Source: a virus. Taken from it: a stretch of 30,949 bases of DNA. The notes below the pieces were generated by a model that did no database searches, was not told where the DNA came from, and saw only the letters and a program-made list of their open reading frames with translations. The stretch's first letter is position 1. Each line of letters begins with the position of its first letter. A program made the position numbers and the translations under genes. This document shows, one piece after another, positions 14,563 through 22,231 of the stretch. The DNA is taken from IMG/VR virus record IMGVR_UViG_3300045995_000500, positions 1 through 30,949 of that record, one strand, 5' to 3'.

Positions 14563-16032
14563 ATGACCATGAATGATATTAAAAAATCACGTCCACCCGC
14601 AGAGACCGATGAAATCGCCAGCGTTAAACGCGACCCTTTTTTGCCGCTATTCAGTGGTCTATTGCAACAAAATGACGACACGCTGGCGACGCGCGGCCAG
14701 GGAAAAGGTATTCGGCTCTACGAAGAGATAGAGCGCGACGCACATGCTTTTTCCTGTCTGCATAAACGCAAGATGGCGGTTATCTCACGTCCATGGGAAG
14801 TCACACCAGCCAGCGAATCCGCACTGGATCAGCGTGCCGCTGAGGTCGTACGTACACAGCTGAGTAATATCGGTTTTGATCACCTCTGTCTGAATCTACT
14901 GGACGCGATCAATAAGGGGTTTTCGGTCGGTGAAATTTTGTGGGCAACTACGGGCAGTGAGATTGTAGCCAGCGAGGTCCGCGCACGCGATCAGCGGCGT
15001 TTCTGGTTTGGTGAAAATTACGAACTGCGTCTAAAAACCCTTACCAATATGCTGCCTGGTGAAGAGTTACCGGAGCGCAAGTTCATTGTCCATTCTCTAG
15101 GAGCAAAAGACGGCAATCCTTACGGCATGGGCTTGGGAAGCAAACTGTTCTGGCTAGTCTGGTTCAAGCGTCAGGGCATTACTTTCTGGTTGACACTGCT
15201 GGACAAGTTCGGCTCACCGACTGCCGTTGGCAAATATCCCAATGGCACGCAACCTCCCGATCAGCAAAAGTTATTGGATGCGCTGTCCGCCATCTCGCAA
15301 GATTCCGGGGTAATTGTTCCGGAAGGAATGATGATCGAACTGCTCGAAGCCACGCGAGGCGGTAACGTCGGCTATGAACAGATGATCCGCTACATGGATG
15401 AGCAGATCAGTTACTGCGTCTTGGGCGAAGCGCCCAGTGCAAAAGGTTCAGGCGGTGCTCTGGCCAGCGCGGCAATCACGCGCAACGAAGTGCGACTTGA
15501 GCTAGTGCAATTCGATGCGGACATGCTGTCGGCCACACTCAATAACACACTGATCAAATGGATCACCGAATACAATGTACCAGGTGCCACAGCACCTACT
15601 GTATGGCGCAAGATCATCGAGGCAGAGGATATCAAAATTCGTGCCGAGCGCGATCAAATCCTATTTAACATGGGGATGCGTCCAGATGATGTTTATCAGG
15701 CTGAGAATTATCCTGGCTGGACATTTCAAGCGCCGCCCAAAAAACAAATCCAAGGGGGTGGCACGCCAGTAGCGTTCGCCGAATCTGCTCAGGCAGTATT
15801 CCCCGGCGATGCGCTGGCCGCACGCTTATCAATCGAGGTAGCACCGCACTGGGATGCGATGTTGGAGCAGCTGCGCGGCATCGTGCATGGCGCTAATAGT
15901 CTGGAGTCGTTGCGCGATGATCTGCTGGCAAGCTTTGGCGATTTGCCCGATGACGAGCTAGTTAAGGTGATGGCGGCAGGATTTGCGGTGGCGGAGATGG
16001 CTGGTATGAGCGACGTTAACGATGGTCGCTAA
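14563..16032 (+). CDS. Portal protein (DUF935, Mu gp29-like)
   Basis: The 489-residue protein is the dodecameric portal through which DNA enters the head. DUF935 features include ERDAHAFSCLHKRKMAV, SRPWEVTPAS, GFSVGEILW, LLDKFGSPTAVGKYP and ASAAITRNEVRLELVQFDAD. Two start ATGs lie two codons apart (14563 and 14569). It follows terminase by six bases and overlaps the MuF gene by 11 bases. Confidence 0.9.
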   Translation: MTMNDIKKSRPPAETDEIASVKRDPFLPLFSGLLQQNDDTLATRGQGKGIRLYEEIERDAHAFSCLHKRKMAVISRPWEVTPASESALDQRAAEVVRTQLSNIGFDHLCLNLLDAINKGFSVGEILWATTGSEIVASEVRARDQRRFWFGENYELRLKTLTNMLPGEELPERKFIVHSLGAKDGNPYGMGLGSKLFWLVWFKRQGITFWLTLLDKFGSPTAVGKYPNGTQPPDQQKLLDALSAISQDSGVIVPEGMMIELLEATRGGNVGYEQMIRYMDEQISYCVLGEAPSAKGSGGALASAAITRNEVRLELVQFDADMLSATLNNTLIKWITEYNVPGATAPTVWRKIIEAEDIKIRAERDQILFNMGMRPDDVYQAENYPGWTFQAPPKKQIQGGGTPVAFAESAQAVFPGDALAARLSIEVAPHWDAMLEQLRGIVHGANSLESLRDDLLASFGDLPDDELVKVMAAGFAVAEMAGMSDVNDGR

Positions 16033-17260
16033 CGTATTCGCTCGGCCATTTACAGAGCAGGTCGATTTCTTCCGTCAGAAGATTAACCTACCCAGTGATC
16101 GCTATGATGATATCCAGAAATCAGCACACGATAAAGGATTCATCGTGGCAGGAGCTAATAAGGCTGATCTACTGAATGACCTGCGCAAAACCATCGACCA
16201 GTGCATCCACGACGGTAAGAGTCTGGGCTGGTATCAAAAGAACTTTGACGAGATCGTAAAGAAGCACGGCTGGACAGGATGGAAAGGAGAAGGAACTAAG
16301 GCTGGGCGCGATTGGCGCACCAAGGTCACCTATCAAACTAATATGAGTACCAGCTATGCCGCCGGGCGTTGGCAGCAGCTGCACAATCCTGACCTCGTTA
16401 AAATTCGTCCGTATTTAACCTACCATCACGCAGACGGGGTGCGTCATCCACGGCCCTATCATTTGAGCTGGAACGGTTTTACAGCTCCTCGCGATCACCC
16501 ATTCTGGTTGACGCACTTCGCCCCGAACGGTTGGCTTTGCCATTGCTATATCTCGGCATCTTCTGAAGAAGATTACACTTCTGCCAAGTCAGCTAATAAA
16601 CATAAGCCGCCTGATGGATGGGATGAGATCGATCCAAAAACAGGCGAGCAAGTTGGAATAGACAAAGGATTTGGCTATGCGCCGGGCGCAAATGTAAACC
16701 GGCCAATGAAGGATTTCATTGACCAGAAGCTGATTCGACTGGATGCACCGATTGGCGCGGCAATGTGGCAGGCACTTGCTCCCGTATTGAAGGCAGAGCA
16801 ACTGAAGGAGGTACAGGAAATGGTTGCCGTTGCTGCGGCCAGCATGGCGCCTACCAGTGCCAGTGTGGTGGCGCACGTCATAGAACCCGATACTATTGCG
16901 GCGCTTGCGGCGCGCGGTGTTGAATTGAATGATGCGGCAATATGGCTGCGTGATCGTGAATTGATCCACGCAATTCGGGATATCAAAGATGCCCGTGGTG
17001 CTATGCTACCGCTGGATGTATGGCTTAATCTGCCAAATTACCTTGAAATAGCGACCCCTTACCTGGACACCAAAAACAATACGCTGCTGTATGCATTCGA
17101 TTTGCCTGATATAACAGGCAAGGTTGTTGTTAAGGTAAATTATTCGAGCAAGATCAGGGAGACGGGGAAGCGAAAGATAGTCGATTCAAACTTCATTGTG
17201 ACTGGCGGAATATTTGACGCAGGCAATCTTAAAAACGGTAGATATGTGCTTATTAAATAG
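16022..17260 (+). CDS. MuF head protein with C-terminal BECR-like nuclease domain
   Basis: The 412-residue protein has a MuF (Mu gp30) domain over about residues 1-210, with the minor-head motifs TKVTYQTNMSTSYAAGRWQQ, HPFWLTHFAPNGWLCHC and SASSEED. MuF proteins enter the capsid and may be ejected with DNA. Residues about 285-412 look like a phage BECR (Barnase-EndoU-ColicinE5/D-RelE) domain: LRDRELIHAIRDIKDARGAM, LPLDVWLNLP, NNTLLYAFDL, VVVKVNY and a terminal GGIFDAGNLKNGRYVLI. MuF proteins with such tails are known as polymorphic toxins of temperate phages. The tail DNA (from about 17040) looks more AT-rich than the MuF part, suggesting module exchange. A tRNA-like gene on the other strand follows within five bases. 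Confidence 0.75.
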   Translation: MVANVFARPFTEQVDFFRQKINLPSDRYDDIQKSAHDKGFIVAGANKADLLNDLRKTIDQCIHDGKSLGWYQKNFDEIVKKHGWTGWKGEGTKAGRDWRTKVTYQTNMSTSYAAGRWQQLHNPDLVKIRPYLTYHHADGVRHPRPYHLSWNGFTAPRDHPFWLTHFAPNGWLCHCYISASSEEDYTSAKSANKHKPPDGWDEIDPKTGEQVGIDKGFGYAPGANVNRPMKDFIDQKLIRLDAPIGAAMWQALAPVLKAEQLKEVQEMVAVAAASMAPTSASVVAHVIEPDTIAALAARGVELNDAAIWLRDRELIHAIRDIKDARGAMLPLDVWLNLPNYLEIATPYLDTKNNTLLYAFDLPDITGKVVVKVNYSSKIRETGKRKIVDSNFIVTGGIFDAGNLKNGRYVLIK

Positions 17261-17345
17261 CTCAAGGTAGCGAGCGGATTCGAACCGCCTCACACGGGTT
17301 TAAGACCGTCCCGTCAACCGATATTTCGGGTTCTCTACCTTGAGC
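17260..17345. repeat. 11 bp perfect inverted repeat enclosing the tRNA-like gene
   Basis: GCTCAAGGTAG (17260-17270) and CTACCTTGAGC (17335-17345) are perfectly complementary. They extend the tRNA acceptor stem outward by several pairs, so RNA from either strand could fold into one long-stemmed structure. Confidence 0.8.
17265..17339 (-). tRNA. tRNA-like gene, anticodon UAA (unusual)
   Basis: On the minus strand the sequence folds as a 75-nt cloverleaf. Acceptor GGTAGAG pairs with CGCTACC (one A-G mismatch). The D stem CCCG/CGGG has a 13-base loop with A14, G18G19 and A21. The anticodon arm ACGG/CCGT has loop CTTAAAC (17304-17298), giving anticodon UAA after U33. A four-base variable loop follows, then T arm GGCGG-TTCGAAT-CCGCT with the canonical loop. 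Oddities: position 26 is missing, the pair next to the anticodon loop is U-C, the variable arm is short although UAA normally marks class II tRNA-Leu, the discriminator is U, and no CCA is encoded. It may be a divergent functional tRNA, a decoy, or a tRNA-like element. Confidence 0.65.
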
Positions 17346-17369
17346 GTAAACGTAGTATAAGGCTAACAA

Positions 17370-17882
17370 ATGATTGAAATCAAGGTAGATAACAAGAATG
17401 TGATCGCGGCAATAGAGCGTCTCGCCAAGGCTACAGCGAATCTACGCCCGGCACTGCTAGCAATCGGTGAAGATCTAGTTGTGTCCACGAAGAAACGCTT
17501 CGAGACAAGTACTGCGCCAGACGGTACTCGCTGGACACCAAATAGTCAGTCCACATACTTGCAACATCTCGGTAGTGCAAAAAGCAATCATCGTAAAGAT
17601 GGGCGTATCAATAGCCGTGGCGCAGCGAAAGTTATGGGGAAGCGGCCGTTAATCGGCATAGGGACATTGTCTCAACAAATTTATTCTAACGTAGATGGAA
17701 ATGGTCTACAGGTTGGCTCAACGATGGAATATGCTGCTATGCAGCAGTTTGGCGGAAAGAAGAGTATGTTTCCTCATTTATGGGGTGATATTCCTGCCCG
17801 CCCCTTTCTGGGTATTTCTGATGCCGACGAACAAAATATCATTAGCGTGGTGAACAACTACTTGAGTCGGGTCATTGGGTAA
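17370..17882 (+). CDS. Phage virion morphogenesis protein (Mu gpG-like)
   Basis: The 170-residue protein belongs to the virion morphogenesis/tail completion family: a helical N-terminus (AAIERLAKATANLRPALLAI), the motif F-x-T-S-T-APDGTRWTPN, then GRPLIGIGTL-like LIGIGTLSQQIYS, MEYAAMQQFGG and PARPFLGIS. It probably links head and tail. The family normally follows MuF directly; here the tRNA-like element sits between. The DNA is more AT-rich than that of neighbouring structural genes, consistent with exchange together with the MuF tail. Confidence 0.85.
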   Translation: MIEIKVDNKNVIAAIERLAKATANLRPALLAIGEDLVVSTKKRFETSTAPDGTRWTPNSQSTYLQHLGSAKSNHRKDGRINSRGAAKVMGKRPLIGIGTLSQQIYSNVDGNGLQVGSTMEYAAMQQFGGKKSMFPHLWGDIPARPFLGISDADEQNIISVVNNYLSRVIG

Positions 17883-17900
17883 AAGCGCAGATCGAACAGG

Positions 17901-17968
17901 GCGCGATTTAACGCACTTGTCGGCCACGAGTGCGGCGGATGTATCAAAATAAATCGCGGCGGGTTTTT
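17901..17968 (+). terminator. Structured element, probable terminator of first late unit
   Basis: Two nested stems are visible. The outer one pairs CGCGATTTA (17902-17910) with TAAATCGCG (17950-17958). The inner one pairs CGCACTTGT (17912-17920) with ACGAGTGCG (17926-17934) around CGGCC. The sequence GGGTTTTTAA follows, with five T at 17964-17968. It lies just after the gpG-like gene and before late promoter copy 2. The rest of the 264-base gap up to 18146 holds no gene. Confidence 0.5.
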
Positions 17969-18095
17969 AACGTATAGTTAACGGCCTGTTTTAGCGATTT
18001 CCGGCTAAGTTTGCCCTCGCACTTTCCGTATGCGCAATATGTTTGCTGTTTTTCCAAATTCTGAGTAGTCTAAAAAATACCTAGCAGCCCTACCC

Positions 18096-18146
18096 CGGAA
18101 CCCCATCCGTCTTAACACCCCGCTTCGTGCCGCTCAAAATGCGGTC
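18096..18146 (+). promoter_or_regulatory. Late promoter copy 2 (protease/capsid unit), leaderless
   Basis: Dyad CGGAA-CCCC-ATCCG (18096-18109), -35 TTAACA (18112-18117), 17-base spacer, -10 CAAAAT (18135-18140), then six bases to the ATG at 18147. CCGC/GCGG flank the -10. No Shine-Dalgarno sequence is present. The place is equivalent to PI of Mu. Confidence 0.75.
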
Positions 18147-19259
18147 ATGAAAACGAATAAACCAATCCAGATCTTCAAGCCCGGCAAGCACACCGCGATG
18201 AGTGGTGCTGCATTGTCGTTTTCCGAAACCGACCTGTCGGCAACTGCGGCTGCCTACGATCCAGCAAAGCACGAAGCGCCGCTGGTCTGTGGCCATCCAA
18301 AACACGACGATCCGGCTTACGGCTGGGTTGGTGCACTGAGTTTTTCGGATGGCGTGCTGGAAGCGAACCCCACACAAGTAGATGCCGCATTCGCCGAAAT
18401 GGTCGGCAAGGGTTCATTCAAGAAAATATCTGCCTCCTTTTACGCCCCCGATTCCCCCAGCAATCCTGTCCCTGGTGTGTATTACCTGCGCCACGTGGGT
18501 TTCCTCGGTGCGATGCCGCCCGCTGTAAAAGGGATGCGCAATCCTTCATTTGCAGATACCGAGCAAGGTGTCGTCGAGTTCGCCGAATGGGACGACATAG
18601 ATAACGCAGGTCTGTGGCGCAGCATGCGCGACTGGATACTCGGCAAGTTCGGTCAGGCCGATGCCGATACGGCGGTACCCGGTTACACCGTTAAAAATCT
18701 TGAGCAATCCGCCCAGGATGAATTGAAGAAATCACAAACCGCCGATGTACCCGCACCGGCATTTATCGAGAAAGGAAGCATCGCTGTGACCCCTGAAGAA
18801 AAAGCCGCACTGGAGGCAGAAAACGCCCAGATGAAAAAACAATTGGCCGATGCAGCTGCCCGCGACAAAGCCAGTAAGGCTGCCGCACGTCACACCGAAA
18901 ATGCCAGCTTTGCAGAAGGTCTGGCAAAGGCTGGGACGCTGCTCCCTGCGCACAAAGATGTGATCGTCGCCTCTCTGGATCAATTGGGCGCGGGTGAACA
19001 AGTGGTTGAGTTCGGTGAAGGCGATACCAAAAAGCCGTTGGTCGATGCATTGAAAGCCATGTTGACCAGCATGCCCAAGCTGGTGAGTTTCGGCGAAGCC
19101 GCCGGTGCTGGCAAAGCATCACAAGGCACAGTCGATTTTGCGGCACCTGCCGGATATGCCGTAGACGGCGAGCGTCTGGAACTGCACCACAAGGCGCTGG
19201 CCCACCAGGCGCAACACAAAGTGACTTACGGCGAAGCACTGTCTGCCGTCAGCATTTAG
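18147..19259 (+). CDS. Phage protease/scaffold (Mu gpI/Z-like)
   Basis: The 370-residue protein is the maturation protease with a scaffold tail. The protease part (about residues 1-150) contains LVCGHPKHDDPAYGWVGAL, SFKKISASFY and YYLRHVGFLGAMPPAVKGM, all hallmarks of the Mu gpI family. Residues about 205-260 form a coiled coil (EEKAALEAENAQMKKQLADA) typical of a scaffold, and the end resembles Z-like assembly domains. In Mu an internal start makes the scaffold alone; an ATG at 18831 inside the coiled coil is a possible but unproven internal start here. The first ATG coincides with the predicted transcript start. Confidence 0.85.
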   Translation: MKTNKPIQIFKPGKHTAMSGAALSFSETDLSATAAAYDPAKHEAPLVCGHPKHDDPAYGWVGALSFSDGVLEANPTQVDAAFAEMVGKGSFKKISASFYAPDSPSNPVPGVYYLRHVGFLGAMPPAVKGMRNPSFADTEQGVVEFAEWDDIDNAGLWRSMRDWILGKFGQADADTAVPGYTVKNLEQSAQDELKKSQTADVPAPAFIEKGSIAVTPEEKAALEAENAQMKKQLADAAARDKASKAAARHTENASFAEGLAKAGTLLPAHKDVIVASLDQLGAGEQVVEFGEGDTKKPLVDALKAMLTSMPKLVSFGEAAGAGKASQGTVDFAAPAGYAVDGERLELHHKALAHQAQHKVTYGEALSAVSI

Positions 19260-19286
19260 CCCTCACAACACGAACAGGAGAACACG

Positions 19287-19628
19287 ATGCGTAACGGAAT
19301 CAGTTTATTGGCAGTACCGGTGCTGGCCACAGCAGCCATTACGGCAAATCGCTTTATCAGCCCGGCAGGTACGCTGGCCGCTGCGGCGGGAAATGCCCAG
19401 GGGATCGCCCAAACCGATGCAGTTATCGGTGCAAAAGTGACTACAACCGTGCTGGGTACCGAGGTGGTAGAGACCGGTGCGGCGATCGCTGCAGGCACAC
19501 TGATCGAAGCGGATGCGACAGGCCGTGCCATCACCAAGGCAGCGGGTGTTTCGCTGGCACGTCTGGCACCGGGCGAAGTGGCGACCGCTGCCGGGCAGTT
19601 CGTCGAAGTCATTCTGTTGCCTAACTAG
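19287..19628 (+). CDS. DUF2190-type capsid decoration protein
   Basis: The 113-residue protein is Ala/Thr/Gly-rich and beta-structured (TANRFISPAGTLAAAAGNAQ, GAAIAAGTLIEADATGRAIT, ending EVILLPN), like DUF2190 proteins placed between scaffold and capsid genes. These are thought to decorate or stabilise the capsid. A good ribosome site (AACAGGAGAAC) precedes the ATG. Confidence 0.65.
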   Translation: MRNGISLLAVPVLATAAITANRFISPAGTLAAAAGNAQGIAQTDAVIGAKVTTTVLGTEVVETGAAIAAGTLIEADATGRAITKAAGVSLARLAPGEVATAAGQFVEVILLPN

Positions 19629-19664
19629 GCGGCACAACCCTTTTCAAATATGGAGCGCTATAAC

Positions 19665-20738
19665 ATGAAATCTAAATTCCTGAAACTTTTCGCCGTGCTG
19701 GCCGGTTGTCTTGCCTATGCCGCACTGTCTCACGCCGGTGTGCTTGATCCCAGCTGGATTGATTCAAGTTCCCTTGTCGCACTGGGTTTTGTCGGCAACA
19801 TGACTGGTGCGCAAGCGCGGGTCGTCGATCCGATTCTCACCACCGTGGCACAGGGTTATCAGAATGCCGAGATGGTGGCGAACTACCTGTTCCCGGTTGT
19901 CCCTGTCGAGCAGCGCGGCGGCAAGATCATCCAGTTCGGCAAGGAAGATTTCCGCGCCTATAACACTGGGCGTGCGCCAGGTACCAACACCAAGCGCGTG
20001 CAATACGGCTATCTGGGCAATCCTTTTGCGCTGGAATCTCACTCTCTGGAAGGTGCGGTGCCGTTCGAGATCATGCAGGAAGCCAATGCCGTACCCGGCA
20101 TCGACATGGGACGCATCGCAGTAGCCAAAACGCAGAACATCATTTTGCTGAGCAGCGAAATTGCGGCAGCCTCACTGGCAACTAACCTTGCGAACTACGG
20201 CGCGAATAATAAGGTTACTTTGGCCGGTACCAGCCAGTGGTCGGACTATGCCAGCGGTATTTCTGATCCTTCCAAGGATATCGAAAGCGCCAAGGAACAA
20301 GTGCGTTCACAGACTGGTAAGCGCGCCAACACGGTTTTGCTGTCACCCAAAGCGTTTAACGCCCTGAAGCAGCACCCCAAGATCATCGACCGTATCAAGT
20401 TCACTGGTCGCGACTCGCTGAGCACGGATATCTTGGCTGCTCTTTGGGGCACGCCACGGATTGTCGTTGGTGATTCTGTCTATGAAGATGCTGCAACTGG
20501 CTTGCTGGCGGATGTTTGGGGCAAAGACGTGGTGGTCGCATATACCGAGATCGGCACGCTGGCTGATGCCGGTTTACCGAGCTACGGCTATACCTATCGC
20601 CTGCGCGGCTATCCACTGGTCGAAGTTCCTTACATGGACCGCAATGCCAAGTTGTGGGCCTATCCGGTCAACGATGAACGTGCGCCGGTGCTGGCCGCAT
20701 CAGGTGCGGGCTTCCTGATTAAGAACGCTTCAGCCTAA
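19665..20738 (+). CDS. Major capsid protein
   Basis: The second ATG (19665) is preferred over 19650 because GGAG lies nine bases before it; this gives 357 residues. From about residue 45 the protein resembles major capsid proteins of Mu-like phages: VVDPILTTVAQGYQNAEMVA, NYLFPVVPV, GKIIQFGKEDF, FEIMQEANAVPG, TVLLSPKAFNALKQHP and YRLRGYPLVEVPYMD. The first 25 residues (FLKLFAVLAGCLAYAALSHA) look like a secretory signal, unusual for a cytoplasmic capsid. They are probably removed by the phage protease or buried during assembly. The gene follows the decoration gene and ends before a hairpin. Confidence 0.85.
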   Translation: MKSKFLKLFAVLAGCLAYAALSHAGVLDPSWIDSSSLVALGFVGNMTGAQARVVDPILTTVAQGYQNAEMVANYLFPVVPVEQRGGKIIQFGKEDFRAYNTGRAPGTNTKRVQYGYLGNPFALESHSLEGAVPFEIMQEANAVPGIDMGRIAVAKTQNIILLSSEIAAASLATNLANYGANNKVTLAGTSQWSDYASGISDPSKDIESAKEQVRSQTGKRANTVLLSPKAFNALKQHPKIIDRIKFTGRDSLSTDILAALWGTPRIVVGDSVYEDAATGLLADVWGKDVVVAYTEIGTLADAGLPSYGYTYRLRGYPLVEVPYMDRNAKLWAYPVNDERAPVLAASGAGFLIKNASA

Positions 20739-20760
20739 ACCATAATCCGTAGTACGTAAT

Positions 20761-20782
20761 CCCGCCTGGAATATCAGGCGGG
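20761..20782 (+). terminator. Strong hairpin after capsid gene
   Basis: CCCGCCTG (20761-20768) and CAGGCGGG (20775-20782) form a perfect 8 bp stem with a six-base loop. The following ATATTC lacks a T-run, so it is more likely an attenuator or mRNA-stabilising hairpin that sets capsid expression above tail genes. Confidence 0.6.
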
Positions 20783-20799
20783 ATATTCAGGAGACAGTA

Positions 20800-21012
20800 A
20801 TGAAAAAAAGTTACCCCGTATTGAGTCCAATCCGTTTTAACGGCAAAGATTACCCAGTCGGATCAGCGATTGATCTCGATGAGGCCGAAGTGGCTGATCT
20901 GCTCGGTGCAGCTGCCATCGAAGATTCCCCGACAGAAATTGCGGCACTTAAAGCGCCCTCTGATGATGCCGAACGCGATGCCGCCTGGGCAACCGGTACT
21001 GGTCAGGTTTAG
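20800..21012 (+). CDS. Small head-region protein (Mu gp35 position)
   Basis: The 70-residue protein starts after CAGGAGACAGTA. It has a beta-rich start (YPVLSPIRFNGKDYPVGSAI) and an acidic helical tail. Small proteins with this start and place, between capsid and DUF1320, are common in Mu-like phages and mostly unnamed. Function unknown. Confidence 0.65.
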   Translation: MKKSYPVLSPIRFNGKDYPVGSAIDLDEAEVADLLGAAAIEDSPTEIAALKAPSDDAERDAAWATGTGQV

Positions 21013-21027
21013 GACAGGAGCCGTTAA

Positions 21028-21453
21028 GTGTCCTACGCCACGATCAGCGATTTAATCATTCAGTTCGGTGAAAGCGAAGTAGTCGCCATTACCGATCGCA
21101 ACCGTGACGGTGTGGTCGATGAGCCGGTTGCAAACAGCGCCTTGCAACGTGCCAGCGATACGATGGACAGTTATCTGGTGGCTCGTTACCCGCTGCCACT
21201 GTCTGTCGTGCCGCATCAGCTGGTGGATCTGTGCTGCGACATCGCCCGTTACAAGCTGTTAGGTAGCGATGTCACTGAAACCGATCCGGCACGATATCGC
21301 TACAAGGATGCACTGCGTACCCTGGAACATATCCGCGACGGCAAGATCGACATTGGTTTGTCGGTGGCAGGCCTAGCCCCTGCCGAAAGCGTATCAGTCA
21401 AAACCATCGGTGGCGGGCGTAAGTTCGATCGCGTCAGCCTGAGTGATTACTGA
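21028..21453 (+). CDS. DUF1320 (Mu gp36-like) head-tail connector
   Basis: The 141-residue protein starts at GTG after AGGAGCCGTTAA. DUF1320 features are SYATISDLIIQFGESEVVAI at the start, DTMDSYLVARYPLPLSVVPH in the middle, and DLCCDIARYKLLG. These small helical proteins act as head-completion or connector components. The stop overlaps the next start (TGATG). Confidence 0.85.
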   Translation: MSYATISDLIIQFGESEVVAITDRNRDGVVDEPVANSALQRASDTMDSYLVARYPLPLSVVPHQLVDLCCDIARYKLLGSDVTETDPARYRYKDALRTLEHIRDGKIDIGLSVAGLAPAESVSVKTIGGGRKFDRVSLSDY

Positions 21454-22055
21454 TGATCGCCGACATTGAAGACGCCATCATTGCCCGTATCAAAGCGGCG
21501 GAAGCTGCAACGCCGGGGCTGGGTTACAGGCTGCATGAGGTCACCAGCTATGGCGGTGAACTGGATGATGATCTGGCGCGGGTAGTACGTTCATTCCCGG
21601 CGGTATGGGTGACGTTTGGCGGTGCTGGGAAATCAAAGCCGATGGGTACTTCGCGTACCAAATGGCTGACCCCGGCAACGTTCGTGACGATGGTGGCGGC
21701 GCGCAATGTACGCGGTGAACGGGATACGCGGCATGGTTTGACGGTGAACGGGGTGATCAGGGAGGTCGGCACCTATCAGATGATGAAGGATGTCAGCCTG
21801 CTGCTGGTCAATTCCGATCTGGGGTTACCAATTGACTATTTGAAGCCGGGGCCGATCCGGACTTTATACAACACCAAACTGAATGGTCAGGCACTGTCAG
21901 TATTAGCCCACGAATGGCATACCGAGTTTGTTGAGACACAACCACGCGAACCGATCGATCTGACGGATCCGATGTGGCTCAAGATGGGAATCAACTATTA
22001 CCTGAAGCCCGGCGACGATGTCGCTGACGCGTCAGATCTGACAACGTTACGATAG
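21453..22055 (+). CDS. DUF1834 (Mu gp37-like) tail terminator candidate
   Basis: The 200-residue protein belongs to DUF1834: start MIADIEDAIIARIKAAEAA, YGGELDDDLARVVRSFPAVW, then ARNVRGERDTRHG and GTYQMMKDVSLLLVNSDLGL. The place between connector and sheath genes suggests a tail-terminator or head-tail joining role. It overlaps DUF1320 by one base. Confidence 0.8.
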   Translation: MIADIEDAIIARIKAAEAATPGLGYRLHEVTSYGGELDDDLARVVRSFPAVWVTFGGAGKSKPMGTSRTKWLTPATFVTMVAARNVRGERDTRHGLTVNGVIREVGTYQMMKDVSLLLVNSDLGLPIDYLKPGPIRTLYNTKLNGQALSVLAHEWHTEFVETQPREPIDLTDPMWLKMGINYYLKPGDDVADASDLTTLR

Positions 22056-22063
22056 GAGCTGTC

Positions 22064-22231
22064 ATGAAAGTTCAAGCTGCACCGGGATTGAATGTCCCAA
22101 AGGAAGACAAGCCGCACGATTACATCACGGATGCCGAGGCGGTAGAAGTACCGGATACCGCGTATTACCAGCGCCGTATCACTGATGGCGACCTGGTTGA
22201 AGTGACTACCAACAAGAAAGGAGCGGCATAA
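22064..22231 (+). CDS. DUF2635-type small protein before tail sheath
   Basis: This 55-residue protein starts MKVQAAPGLNVPKEDKPHDY, has the segment EVPDTAYYQRRITDGDLVEV and ends TTNKKGAA. The pattern matches DUF2635, a short protein regularly encoded immediately upstream of the Mu-like sheath gene. AGGAGCTGTC precedes the ATG. Its stop overlaps the sheath start (TAATG). Role unknown. Confidence 0.75.
   Translation: MKVQAAPGLNVPKEDKPHDYITDAEAVEVPDTAYYQRRITDGDLVEVTTNKKGAA

Noticed and set aside
18763-19239. 158-residue minus-strand frame opposite the protease/scaffold gene
   Set aside because: Arg/Ser/Cys-rich shadow of a well-supported gene.
20761-20782. Classic rho-independent terminator after capsid
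   Set aside because: The stem is strong but no T-run follows, and the next genes have no promoter of the late family, so full termination is unlikely; kept only as a hairpin.
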